From Branchiostoma floridae (Eukaryota; Chordata; Leptocardii; Amphioxiformes; Branchiostomatidae), in contig NC_049995.1 in the NCBI RefSeq assembly GCF_000003815.2, forward strand, positions 659,470 through 723,469: 64,000 nt of DNA, given 5' to 3'. Shown piece by piece: positions 54,110 through 64,000 of this stretch (positions are counted from its first letter, which is position 1; each line of letters opens with the position of its first letter). The position numbers and the translations under genes are program-made. The notes below the pieces were generated by a model that made no database searches, had not been told where the DNA came from, and saw nothing but the letters and a program-made list of their open reading frames with translations.

Positions 54110-56140
54110 TATAGAGTTGATATATAAACCCAACCTTGATGTAAATTGCTAGTAAGTGAAATGATTTAGTATCACTCAAAGTGAAAATTAAAACGCATTG
54201 TATTTTATGCCAATCCTGATCTAATACAGACTTCATGTAGAGATAAAAAAGCTTGGTGATACCAAACATTTACAAAGTCCGGTTCAATCCATTCCCTCTA
54301 CAATCTAAAACCGGCCTGACATCACAAGAAAAAAAAAACGGCCGTGGTCGCAAGAAAACGTCGCACGCATCTTTCCATAGCAATTTGCTCACAACATGAC
54401 GATTCATAATTCAAAGAGTGCCAAAGGTATAACATCATTACATTCAATGTCAGGACAGCGGAAGGTTTAACTGTTAGTTTTTGCAAGGGTATAATTAATG
54501 CAACGTCACCAGCACGTCTACACAGTAGATATGGTTGTACACAGGCGGGAACGATGAAGCAGTAGTACGGATTTTGATAAGGTGACAGTTTGTAATAAAT
54601 TCTGCGCGATTTCTCTTTTTGTCTTGTCCCACGAATCAGGTGACAATATCATCTCCTCTTTTAACGTCGCAATGGTGAATAAATCGCGGAACGGCCAGCT
54701 GATCTTGTGGCTTGTAATTGTTTCCTTTGCAATATGCCAGTTTTAGTGTCTGGCTCCACACCAAGCGGAGGTTCTGACGGGCTGGATTGTCTCTGGTCAG
54801 ACATAACCCGCGAAAACTCTGGCCTCGTGTCACCGTACAGCAGTCGTTCACCATTCCACTATGAACAGGAAAGTCGCCAGCCTTGTACTAGCTCTTCTGA
54901 AAAAAAAAATGTAAAAAAAACTGTGTAAGTGGAAATTGCATTTTTGTGGCGGAAAGCACCTACTACGAAATCGTACAGAAACTTTTTAAAAGTGTAGCCA
55001 TCATTTGACATCTTATAGCCATGTCACATTTCCATTTCATCGTCTTATAGCATGGAGGGGGTGCACGTAGATGCGCGAGAAATACAATGTAGGTTAAGAA
55101 CATTCAACTTCTGCAAGATTAATTTTACTTAGCACGCACCTCCTGAACAGCATTCCGTTTTGACTTTCTAGTGGGCCCCAAAAGAAAGACCGGTTGGAAT
55201 GCGTGAATCAAAACGGGATTTGTCATTATTACTTTGTCTTTCCACTTTTGATTATATGAATGTTTATACTTGGTATAACTATATATGATTGATACCGCAC
55301 TGATGCATCTTGAATGAATAACATGATTAGTATCGAGGAACACATTGCGAGTCAAGTAAGTGAGAATAAACATTTATCTTGCAAACAACACTACAGGTAA
55401 TTCTACTTTCTTTGAAAGTTTCCGCACTACATTGGTTTCACATACCAAAGGAAGCTCCTGCTCATTAATTTTCGTCTTGTTGCTGTCAAATACAGGGTTA
55501 AACTTCTTCTAATGATTTTTCAAGTGATGGAATAAGTTGATGCAAAGCCGAATAACATCTTTTTTCACAATTAAGTATATCCTAAAAGGAAACGATGTAA
55601 AGGTCAAATGTTATTTCCATTTGGAAGAAACAAGAAAATCATCCTGACTTGTTAGATGTTACTGATGCTCTTAAAATGGTATAAAGGAACTTTTATTTAT
55701 TTATTTATATCTCAAAACAGGCGGGTAGAACCCTTCAATTTTTGAGACTTGAATGGGGGCCGCCACACATGTAAAACAAAAGAAAACGTGTTACACTCAG
55801 TAAGAGCAAAGACAACCAGTTGACAACGTACAGTAAATACAAGAAAACCGAGGCATCATGAACAAAATCAGTGGTCAATGGTCAAACCAAATATGTCAAC
55901 AGTGGAATGGAGGTCAAAGTGCTACATGTGGCATCATAAATTCCAGTAGTGGAGCGAAACAGACTGTATCTTCATCTATCTTGCTACGATAGTTTGTAAT
56001 AATGTAAGGTGAGCTATACTTGAAACGTATCGATGTTTCGAGCATTTAGATTTTGAACTCCATTAAACGTTGTTCTGGACTTGATCGGGAAGGTTATAAG
56101 AAGAGCAACAAGAAGCGCATGGAAACATTTCGTTTGAGTG
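54110..56140. other. Intergenic, no gene confirmed
   Basis: Includes a moderately GC-rich patch (54636-54890) with a 72-codon minus ORF (MVNDCCTVTRGQSFRGLCLT onward) that has a stop just upstream in frame, no signal peptide and no clear partner, so it is not called. The rest is AT-rich. Confidence 0.45.
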
Positions 56141-56146
56141 TGATTG

Positions 56147-56154
56147 TGACGTCA
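56147..56154. promoter_or_regulatory. Perfect CRE palindrome TGACGTCA
   Basis: TGACGTCA in GATTGTGACGTCACGCGTAC. Near it are an ATG-rich minus ORF and an AGAGT microsatellite (56197-56219). Motif match only; no gene start is established here. Confidence 0.3.
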
Positions 56155-56411
56155 CGCGTACACGCTTCCTCTCCACAATCAACGGGATCCCATGAGAAGA
56201 GTAGAGTAGAGTAGAGTAGGGGATCAAAATATTGAGAAAATGTTAATCTAACGACAAGCACGCGTGTGACCAAAGTCTTCTGCTGATAAGCTAATAAATC
56301 CAATATTTAATTAAATAATACCTAAAAATCACATATGCTGTAGTTATATCTGCTCTAGAACGTACCATATCGATTTCTTTGCCTGACTTGTGCGATCTTG
56401 TGCTCCTTTTC

Positions 56412-56439
56412 AACGTTTGTAATGATCATTACAAACGTT
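56412..56439. repeat. Perfect 28-bp palindrome
   Basis: AACGTTTGTAATGA followed by its exact reverse complement TCATTACAAACGTT, no loop. Confidence 0.97.
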
Positions 56440-56799
56440 AGCGATAAATTAGTGAGAAGTGGAGAGATACAAATCCTCAACTCTCGAGCAGGGTCTCGGG
56501 AAGTGTTTTTTTTTTTATCTCGCGAGTTGATTGTGCTATCATCACCCAATCAAACTGTGATTATCGGATACGTGTTAATTAACCACCACAAGCGAGTCTA
56601 TCTGCAGGAGTACGGGGATTAGAATCCCGCTGTGCGTTGGAAGTCACACCCCCTCCCCCGTCAGGCAGATGAAACCCTATCACGGTGACAGAGCCACCCT
56701 GCCAAAAGTTCTGCATCTGGCCAACGTAAGATCACGTAATTGGAGACTTTTTAATACATCCTGCTACAGGCACTATAAAGCAAGCTATCGGAATGATCC

Positions 56800-56900
56800 G
56801 TAATCTAACTACTACTGGACTACCTGAGTCTGGTGGTTAGGATTGTTGACTCGGGACCTAAACGTTTCAGGTCAAATCCTTGACATGGTTTATCGATGTT
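56800..56900 (+). mobile_element. Possible tRNA-like SINE head
   Basis: GAGTCTGGTGGTTAGGATTG then CAGGTCAAATCCTTGACATG recall A- and B-box text of a tRNA-derived SINE, but stems do not close and no body was recognised. Confidence 0.3.
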
Positions 56901-57171
56901 CATTACCCATTCATTTGGAATTTTCGTTTAACTTTTTTAATCACATGACTCTCACATGACTCACGGGTTAGTATGGGTGACTACCTGCGTTACTTAGGGG
57001 GTATTCTGCGAAGTTCGAACAGATGTTACTAGTGCGGTCGTGGGCTAGTAGTGGCTGCGATATTTTCTTCTGCCTCCCTCCACCGAAACATGATACTTGG
57101 ATGATAATTACGGCGCTCCTAGGCTGGGCCGTTAGGGTGTCGTTCCAAGCCACGAGCAAACAGTAGGGAAA

Positions 57172-57384
57172 TCTCCAAGCAGAGGTTCATCACCGGTTAT
57201 TTTTGTCGTATTTGACTTTGGCGTTTTTCTATCTAATTTGTTTTACCACATAAAGAAAAATTGAAAGCCTACAACCGTCCAAAAACAACCGGAGCACATG
57301 AAGAAAGAAAAACATAGAAAGTCCTACAAAAATGCCAAAAACACGTATTATAAAACGGCCGGAGCCGAACTTCTGCTTGGAGGG
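57172..57384. mobile_element. MITE (family E), CTCCAAGCAGAGGTT ends, copy 1
   Basis: Left TCTCCAAGCAGAGGTTCATC with ACCGGTTATTTTTGTCG; right CGGCCGGAGCCGAACTTCTG with CTTGGAG. Inverted ends of about 30 bp, with internal AAAAACAACCGGAGCAC echoing the right end. Second copy at 62048-62236. Confidence 0.75.
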
Positions 57385-58435
57385 TGACAGATGAGCAAAT
57401 CTCAATGTGATTTCAGTGGATCAAATATTCAGTTCTATGACCCTACAGAGGGTGTACTGACTACACTTGAGTTTGCGGGAAAAATAGGCTAGATGCTTTT
57501 ACTTTAAAGGGTCCCTAACATAAGGTAGAATCCGTGGTATTTATCTAATTGAAGTAAATATGTAAGTGTAAGAGCATTTGTTTCAAACTCATGAAGCCTG
57601 ATAAAAAGTATAAATGACAACAACCTTTCCCTTCTTTGAGAGTACATTTTTCTTACACTACCTGTAAAAAATTTCTACAAGAAAGACGTATGTGACATGC
57701 CACAAAATTCGTGAAAGCCAACTCTGCCAAACATCTGCTTGGCCATTACTAAGTGGGACCAGTCTTTGGGTCCAAGCGCCCGCTGAGTTAGGGCAGGCTT
57801 TTTTGTGGCGTTCTGTAGCCAAGGCTTTTCGAGTCGGGCTAGCTGGTCTGGTTACCAACAAGAAATTAAACTAACTTTTAGCTTATACGTCGGATTTTTC
57901 TACGCAACCAAAATAAGTGGTTACAATGACGCTGAACATTGTGATTTGATAGAGAAAGGACTATTTACTCCTTGATTAGAGCAAATACCTGCATACATTT
58001 GGATATTCGAGCGTGCAGGTACAAGAAAGAGCTGTCAGGTGTCACAAGGATTGGAGAGCAAAAGGGTCGGTCCATGCTTCATATATACAAGTTATTTATC
58101 AGTGGACATAATTATCTAACAGCACCGAAGGCTTTCTCTTGTGTTGTGAAATCACCGTAGTGTCTGCTTGGAGATGAGAACCCACATGGTGATTTGATTA
58201 ACAGAGCAGCGATATCCTGTTTATTTCAGGGACTCAACCATGACGGAGGGCAGGAGGAGGTGGGGGGGTATCACGTGAACCCTCGAGAACCCTCCGGGGA
58301 CGGGCTTATCCAATCAGGTGGCTGGTACTTTGTAAATGCTCCGTAAGGCGCGTTATTTGTTACTCCTCAGTTTTGTGTATTTTCTCACAATTGGTCTTGT
58401 TTTGAAAGACCAGAGTTCTACCAAACTGTTACAGA
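57385..58435. other. Intergenic, no gene recognised
   Basis: AT-rich to 58230, then CpG-richer (58240-58350). ORFs on both strands at 57658-57874 share one GC-rich patch and have no domain. Confidence 0.45.
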
Positions 58436-58474
58436 CATATGTCTTCATCGTTGGAGAGAGATTCTTGTGACCAG
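58240..58474 (+). promoter_or_regulatory. Candidate promoter and tiny first exon
   Basis: A CpG-enriched stretch (TATCACGTGAACCCTCGAGA, GGGGACGGGC, AAGGCGCG) precedes ATG at 58439, which opens 12 codons (MSSSLERDSCDQ) and ends CAG before GTACGTG, a good donor. A gene running right could start here. No second exon was recognised before the 323-N gap. Confidence 0.28.
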
Positions 58475-58737
58475 GTACGTGTTAACTTGCCGATTTTCTC
58501 GTCGAAATGTTTGCGACCCTCTGCATGCTTATAGCAGGCCTTGGAGTTTGCCCATTTTACGTAGTTTTCAGGGGTCTAGTTTTCAATTTTACAGCGTGGT
58601 TCATTGCAAATTTTTTATCTCAGCGTAAAGTCCGTGTCTTTAACTTCTCAAAACTCAAGTTGAACCACATTGAACCACCAATAGTTAAGCCACTAGAAGC
58701 GGTCAAACTCGGCGAGGCAAGCGGGGCCCGCCGTGAA

Positions 58738-58755
58738 ATCCAAGATGGCGGCCGG
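58738..58755 (+). promoter_or_regulatory. YY1-type AAGATGGCGGC motif
   Basis: AAATCCAAGATGGCGGCC sits in a GC-rich patch; AAGATGGCGGC is the YY1 site typical of promoters and first exons, and it overlaps an ATG (MAAGLRSNVLLFSCTK onward, open to 58984). The overlapping 133-codon frame at 58507-58908 is not recognisable. A weak candidate start region. A similar CCAAGATGGCGG sits inside the MITE at 36641-37491, so the motif alone is not decisive. Confidence 0.3.
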
Positions 58756-58989
58756 GTTACGAAGCAACGTGTTATTGTTTTCATGTACGAAAGTTTCGGG
58801 GATTTCTTCCTTATTGATCGATTCTATGGTAACACAAAAATATCAAAATCCGACTGGAACCAAATTGGGTATCATGGGGATTTTAGGCTTCATCATAATT
58901 GTGAATAAAACCGGCAGAAAATACAAGATTTTACATCGCGGCAAAATGGGGAGGGGGCTCAAAAATAATTTGTACCTATCGTAGTCGCC

Positions 58990-59518
58990 AGTTTCCTTCC
59001 GAGAAAACTTGTGTGAAAAATTCAGATAGCGTTGTAAACAACAAGGACTATTGCTTCTTGGAATACATTGGCTCTGTTCCAGATGGAATGCAACATTCCA
59101 TTACATGACATTACATGTACTACTACTACTAGTACTAGTAAATGGGAGTGGACAACCACATGCATAAATTTTGTGTAGTTACATTATAAGTTACATCAAT
59201 CCACTTGCATTAATTTGTCAATTTTTTTGTGCTTTACCTAACAGAACATGATTCTTCTTCCTGACTTAGTTTGATGTCAACAACCGAGCAGTGCAGTAAC
59301 TGTAGGAGTCATAGAGTGGAGGTTTCAATGCAGACCCTGGGATTGGATTCAGATACTTTCATGACACTAGGAAATGTCTGAGACAAATTCTACAATGCTG
59401 GGTTATAATAGATTTAGCTCCATTTGTACTTGTGAATGTAAGTTTCATATGTGTCCTAGTGTAAACATGACAGTTCACTGATGTGTCCCAGATATCTACT
59501 AGTAATGTTCCCACTCCT
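58990..59518. other. AT-rich, no gene recognised
   Basis: Contains an ACT/AGT triplet run near 59119-59140 and nothing else recognisable before the gap. Confidence 0.5.
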
Positions 59519-59841
59519 NNNNNNNNNNNNNNNNNNNNNNNNNNNNNNNNNNNNNNNNNNNNNNNNNNNNNNNNNNNNNNNNNNNNNNNNNNNNNNNNNN
59601 NNNNNNNNNNNNNNNNNNNNNNNNNNNNNNNNNNNNNNNNNNNNNNNNNNNNNNNNNNNNNNNNNNNNNNNNNNNNNNNNNNNNNNNNNNNNNNNNNNNN
59701 NNNNNNNNNNNNNNNNNNNNNNNNNNNNNNNNNNNNNNNNNNNNNNNNNNNNNNNNNNNNNNNNNNNNNNNNNNNNNNNNNNNNNNNNNNNNNNNNNNNN
59801 NNNNNNNNNNNNNNNNNNNNNNNNNNNNNNNNNNNNNNNNN
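59519..59841. other. Assembly gap (323 N)
   Basis: 323 N, unlike the other 100-N gaps, so probably a sized gap. Confidence 0.99.
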
Positions 59842-60871
59842 TTTTTTCCATCATCTTCTGTCATAGATGTGTTATAATTGGCTCTTTGCACAAAGTTAAA
59901 AGGTAAAGCTTGATTCTGCGCAGAAGCGCAAACTACAATCCACTCTACATGTCATCTTTAGCCGATACTGCACTACAAGCTATATACTCCCATCACAAAA
60001 CTGCTGTCTATTTCACAATGTGATCAAGGCATACAGGAATACATAATGGTGAACTGTTGTAAGAAATGGACTTTTGGCAAACCTGTATCACTCGATGAAT
60101 GTGAACAATATACAAAATATACATATGATCTGTATGCAATCTACAGCTACAGTCTTCCTGAAGCTACATTCTGTACAGCCAAAGTCCATTAGAACCTCTA
60201 CACAACAATCCTTGAAGAAGCATATAATAATAACCTGGCTTGACTATAGCAAAGTTCATAGAACACACACATGATCACAACTTACTTCAGGGCAAATCAC
60301 ATAGGTAAGTACAATACTGGACAATTGTTCATTCGTGTATTTAATATCTATGCTTGGAATGAGTATTAGAACCTAAGGGCAACATGTTATACATATTATA
60401 CATATTCATTTCCAAGCAATGACACCATCTACTCAGTTCTGCATAGATACAAGACAACAACATTTAAAATACAGGTAATCTTCAATGCAGAGACTGAGTG
60501 CTGTGCAACATTACATCAAATGGTACATAATACAGTGGATTAATCCTCCTTCACTGTCAATTCAGTCAACCCAAAAAATCCTAAATTGTTTCAGCAGTAT
60601 TTGGTAACATGCACTGCCACACAACATACTTGTCTACAAAAAGTGCAATGTAATAAAGGATATACATGAACCACCAAGTATGAAGTAAGCACATGCTTAG
60701 ATAGGTTTGCTCATGCCCAGCAGGGCTGGCAAGTAACATACATGTATCTGTTTTATCAGTTATTTCAGAAAGACTTATTCAGTGAATGTATGTGATGAAA
60801 TAAACTCTTGATGTTCACCTCTATGTTGATTGCTTAAAAAATAATTCTTTGACAAATACAATGCATGCCAT
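59842..60871 (-). other. AT-rich stretch, possible 3'UTR of the exon at 60872-60971
   Basis: About 1 kb without repeats or ORFs above 66 codons and of even composition, as in a long UTR. No AATAAA was spotted on the minus strand; on the plus strand AATAAA occurs near 60801. Confidence 0.3.
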
Positions 60872-60971
60872 TTACCCTAGCTTGTGTAGCAAACATGAGA
60901 CTTCAACAGCATCTTTGGTGATACTGATAACTCTGTAGATGAAGCAAGGACTGGTAGAAGTAATGTACATT
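60872..60971 (-). CDS. Candidate terminal exon, unknown protein
   Basis: Acceptor TGTTTTATGATCCACAG, then one base and MYITSTSPCFIYRVISITKD, AVEVSCLLHKLG and TAA. Composition is protein-like and distinct from the AT-rich flanks. Upstream on this strand, 61541 onward ends CACAAG before GTATGTG, a strong donor in a CpG-rich region; joining them puts the internal ATG in frame, leaving a 32-residue product, or a longer one if a different first exon exists. Family not recognised. Confidence 0.35.
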
Positions 60972-61369
60972 CTGTGGATCATAAAACAAAAAAGGTTTTA
61001 AAATGGGCATTCCATGTGCAGCCGGTTTCAAGGTAAGTTTATATTATATTCAATTCAAATGACAACGTGAACTACTCGAACTGATATCCACAATAGTGAC
61101 ACAATCGCACAAAATTACACAACTGTAGTTACGAATTCTTATCGTAATTTCGAACTGTACTGTGAGCACTTTCTATGTTCGTGTGCCGATACAAAATTGA
61201 ACAACAACCCACAAGTCTATGACACGGGAATATATATCGCCCCCCTCCCCCTTAGCTGCCGAGCGAAAAATTTATGCACATTCACCGACATGTAGTTGCA
61301 ACGAAAAGAGCTACAGTATATCCTTACGCCCCCACACATGTGCACCTAACAGTCTGTCCTGCTAACAGT

Positions 61370-61790
61370 AGTTGCTTGTACATGTAGTAGGATTCCCCAT
61401 ATCATGTGCATTATGTCATGTAGCTTCCGACCACTGTTGGTTTGGGAGCGCGCGGTGGTTCTTATATTTCCGTCGGGGTTCTGACGTTAAACTTTACCCA
61501 TTGCAAATAAATTACACTGTTAACAAAGTCTACACATACCTTGTGTTTTGTGGAGACACGGAGCTGACCGGAAAATGGCTGTTGGTGGCCTAAAACAGCA
61601 CTGGAAGAACACGATATCCTCCGGAGGCAGCCATATTTTGGCTTGTTTACGAAGCTCCGGGGACGTCCGCCCTCCGCAGTGGTCACAGTTCGAATGAACC
61701 CGCTTGGCCTAATTACCCATGTGCTTTGCGCGGACCCCTCCTGCCCCCCCTGACGGAGGGAACAAGACAGTAACAGGAGAGAGAGCCTGG
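61370..61790 (-). promoter_or_regulatory. CpG-rich candidate promoter / 5' exon (donor at 61540)
   Basis: GC content and CpG density rise sharply (GGAGCGCGCGGTGG, CTCCGGGGACGTCCGCCCTC). On the minus strand AAAATATGGCTGCCTCCGG and a GTATGT donor at 61539-61538 are present; on the plus strand AAAATGGCTGTTGG opens a 40-codon frame. Looks like a transcription start region, possibly divergent. Start codon and frame are undecided. Confidence 0.4.
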
Positions 61791-62047
61791 CGTCTAAACA
61801 GTTTTGTCCTTTTCTGGACAGTGCTTGCTTGAAAAAAGTAATTGCAATCAAAAGAATACTTGTAAACATTTTACGGATTGCGTGACATCATGGCCGGGAA
61901 TCCTTTTCATGAATATTTTGGCATGCCACCGAGCACTACAATGCTGTGCTGTGCTAGTAACCAGGATGACACTGGATCCCTGCTGATCGTTCATCAAGAT
62001 AAAAGGGTCAACCGGCCACTGAGCATCGGCTGTGGCCCAGTGCATTA

Positions 62048-62236
62048 CTCTCCAGGCAGAGGTTAGGCGCCGACTGTTTTTTAACGTTTTTAGTCGTTTT
62101 TATCGGGCTTTATACTTTGTCATTTTTCTTGAAGTACGCCAGCCAAGGTTTTGACACAGCAAGATATTTAAAAAAATAGAAAGCCTGATAAAAACGACTA
62201 AAAAAACAGCCGGAGCCTAATCTCTGCTTGGAGAGT
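62048..62236. mobile_element. MITE (family E), copy 2
   Basis: About 60-bp inverted ends: left CTCTCCAGGCAGAGGTTAGG, then GTTTTTAGTCGTTTTTATCG; right CGATAAAAACG-like GATAAAAACGACTAAAAAAA, then AGCCTAATCTCTGCTTGGAG. The interior is only about 65 bp. Same end sequence as 57172-57384. Confidence 0.88.
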
Positions 62237-62619
62237 ATATACTGTGCATGCCAGGTCCGGACTGAGTACAAGATCACAACATTGATAAGGAAAGGACACT
62301 CTGGGGCATATACTACAGTACAGAACCTGGTGTAGTTGGAGATCAGAACCGTTACGAGTACTTATTTGTGAATCAAAAGGAGTGATTTACAACATAAACA
62401 CGTGGTGTAAGGTTTATTCCTTTTCCCAATGAAGAGAGTAGTTTCAGCCAGCATTCGGTCATCATTCATGCAACCAAACACATTATCATATAGAGGTCAA
62501 ATATGAATTCTAGTCTCTATCGGAATCCCATCAGCTGAAATTTAGAGTGACCATAGCAGGAGTTTAACTGTTTAACTTTAACTTTAAACGTCACTTGACT
62601 AGGCTGGTATAAAAACAAC

Positions 62620-62707
62620 TAGCCTGGATTCCATACCCCAACCTCAAGATATATCTTTCGTGTTCGATAGATACTTGAGATCGGGCTGGGGTTTGGTAAC
62701 CAGGCTA
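62620..62707. repeat. Short hairpin element (TAGCCTGG family), copy 1
   Basis: TAGCCTGGATTCCATACCCC on the left pairs with GGGGTTTGGTAACCAGGCTA on the right, with CTCAAGATAT against ATACTTGAG inside. Confidence 0.85.
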
Positions 62708-62761
62708 AAAAACAACTTTCAACTAAAAGAAAACAAGACCGAATTTTAGCGATGATGACCT

Positions 62762-62842
62762 TAGCCCGGATATACCAGACCCCAGCCCGATCTCAAAGAC
62801 ATTTTTTAGATCGGGCTGGGGTCTGGTATCCAAGCCAGGCTA
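62762..62842. repeat. Short hairpin element (TAGCCTGG family), copy 2
   Basis: ATACCAGACCCCAGCCCGAT then CT pairs perfectly with AGATCGGGCTGGGGTCTGGTAT; outer TAGCCCGG pairs with CCAGGCTA. Only about 20 bp separate the perfect arms. Confidence 0.92.
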
Positions 62843-63470
62843 TCGAAACATCTGCTTGATTTTCCACCCCACCCAACATCTGCTTTGGCCTTCACGACCC
62901 ACACTAAAATCATGTCAAGTAAATTCAACTTGAAGGAGTAACTCATTGATCAAAATAGTGAGGGAGGGGGTCTCACTAGTTTATGGCAAATGTAGGCTCT
63001 ATTAGTATATGGGTAATGGAATGTGGGCTTGATCAAAAAAGCGATTTTCCGTGTTGCCAGGTCACCAGTCACATGATCAGATCAAAGGAATCAAAACGAT
63101 TTCCAACCTTCTTCGTGTACGATTAGACTTTACACATGTACAGTTCTGGTGATATTATTAATACAATGGTATCCAAGACAAAAGTCTGCAAACCTTGTTC
63201 GCGTGTATAACAAGGCACCGTGTCCTTGCAAAAATGGCGCCAAAACTAAACAGCCCCCCCACCCCACCCCGTAACTAGAGCAACTCATCTCACACTGTGC
63301 GTAAGGTCCAGCATCGTCAACCATAATCTATTACCATACCATGATACTAGCACTGCATACTCGACAATATCAGCATAACACGATTTCCTACCTGTATTTG
63401 TTGTCTCTCCATTTCTCATAAACGGGCAGCCTGTTGTATCCAACTTTCGTCAGTATCTAACTTTCGTAAT
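62843..63470. other. Intergenic, no gene recognised
   Basis: Contains AAAATGGCGCCAAAAC (63232-63247), which fits an E2F-type TTTGGCGCC site, and a C-rich run. A minus ORF (63130-63324) has no domain. Confidence 0.45.
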
Positions 63471-63479
63471 ATGCCGAAT

Positions 63480-63565
63480 CCTGGATATCCAGGAATCGTC
63501 CTGAGCAGAAGGACGATTCCTGGATATCCAGAAATCGTCGCAAACAGGACGCTTCCTGGATAGGC
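63480..63565. repeat. Hairpin repeat built on CCTGGATATCCAGG, block 1
   Basis: CCTGGATATCCAGG followed by AATCGTCCT, a 7-base loop, then AGGACGATT and CCTGGATATCCAG: a 22-bp stem whose arms are themselves palindromic. A weaker CTTCCTGGATAGG follows. Confidence 0.92.
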
Positions 63566-63936
63566 GACGGTGTTTATCCAGAACGTGTACGTGGGGGTGG
63601 AGCTTCCTGTTTTCGAGGGAGGAGACTATGCGGAGGGCGGGGGCATGTTGTTTTCGTCAGAAAGCCGCCATCTTTGTATCTCCCCGCAAGAAGATCGTGC
63701 AGTTTATTCTGTTGATCCTGGTGTTACATTACAGAACTTAAACGAATGTTGATAATAATACTTTGATATTTACATGTTACTTACGTATCAGGCCCAAAAT
63801 GCTTTTTGCGTAATGAATTAACAAATGGCAGTCAAGTTGGGATAAAGTTACTGTTGTTTTCCGTATAGCGACACATTCACGGTAACGTGTTAATAGCATC
63901 CAGATGGCGTCCCTTTGTCACACAAGGCCTGGTCCA

Positions 63937-64000
63937 CATCCTGGACATCCAGGAAACGGCTTGAACAGGAGGACGAATCCTGGATATCCAGAAAACGGCA
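63937..64000. repeat. CCTGGATATCCAGG hairpin repeat, block 2, runs off the window
   Basis: TCCTGGACATCCAGGAAACG, GGACGAATCCTGGATATCCA and GAAAACGGCA repeat the block-1 pattern about 450 bp later and reach the right edge. Confidence 0.88.

Noticed and set aside
54636-54854. 72-codon minus ORF MVNDCCTVTRG as the first exon of the sushi gene
   Set aside because: No signal peptide, an in-frame stop just upstream, and no donor giving the phase 2 needed by the exon at 52579.
58507-58908. 133-codon plus ORF with a hydrophobic start
   Set aside because: No recognisable family, AT-rich codons, and a competing frame from AAGATGGCGGC; not enough to call a gene.
63480-64000. CRISPR array
   Set aside because: Only a few palindromic units without regular spacers, in a clearly eukaryotic window.

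Overview
The window looks like nuclear DNA of a cephalochordate (amphioxus, Branchiostoma type). Coding exons are short and separated by 200-1,000 bp AT-rich introns with GT-AG borders. One gene is a long sushi/lectin mosaic of a kind expanded in amphioxus. The intergenic DNA is packed with MITEs, a tRNA-derived SINE family, non-LTR retroelements and simple repeats. The assignment rests on pattern recognition; no search was run. Seven N runs (six of exactly 100, one of 323) mark assembly gaps. No bacterial features, CRISPR array or intact RNA gene were seen. || Layout. 1-20 kb is mostly repeats: a dispersed family with embedded CA/GT microsatellites, several CCCCCTT-ended foldback MITEs, a SINE, and a roughly 570-bp segment present at both 10.5 and 16.2 kb. 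It also holds a signal-peptide first exon on the minus strand (2140-2269) and a terminal cysteine-rich exon on the plus strand (19563-19749). At 21.6-23 kb on the plus strand is a fatty-acid-binding-protein-like gene whose second exon is split and whose C-terminal half is not visible. At 26-28 kb lie a MITE and minisatellites. At 28.4-30.4 kb (minus) is a 5'-truncated but open non-LTR retrotransposon with a restriction-like endonuclease. || 31.1-52.6 kb (minus) is the main gene, about 29 exons and roughly 1,580 visible residues. N to C it reads: a cysteine-rich TSP1/EGF-like exon; 16 ordinary sushi (CCP) domains, each on one phase 1-1 exon, 14 of them exactly 171 bp; three six-cysteine CC-type sushi domains, one frameshifted beside a gap; a longer sushi-like module on two exons; an unassigned cysteine-poor module on three exons; an ephrin-receptor-like GCC2/GCC3 module; an EGF-like module; and a C-terminal C-type lectin domain with an EPN motif, followed by the stop codon. 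The 5' end was not found. The order fits a secreted or matrix-associated recognition protein (complement-like or selectin-like), which is inference. || Its introns and flanks carry two TTAA-flanked piggyBac-like MITEs that share a perfect RFX-type palindrome, a foldback element and a near-perfect 36-bp palindrome. 53-64 kb holds a near-perfect hairpin MITE, a 28-bp minisatellite in which every unit contains GAGTCATATGACTC, two members of a CTCCAAGCAGAGGTT-ended MITE family, two CpG-rich candidate promoter regions, one candidate minus-strand terminal exon, and tandem hairpins built on CCTGGATATCCAGG.
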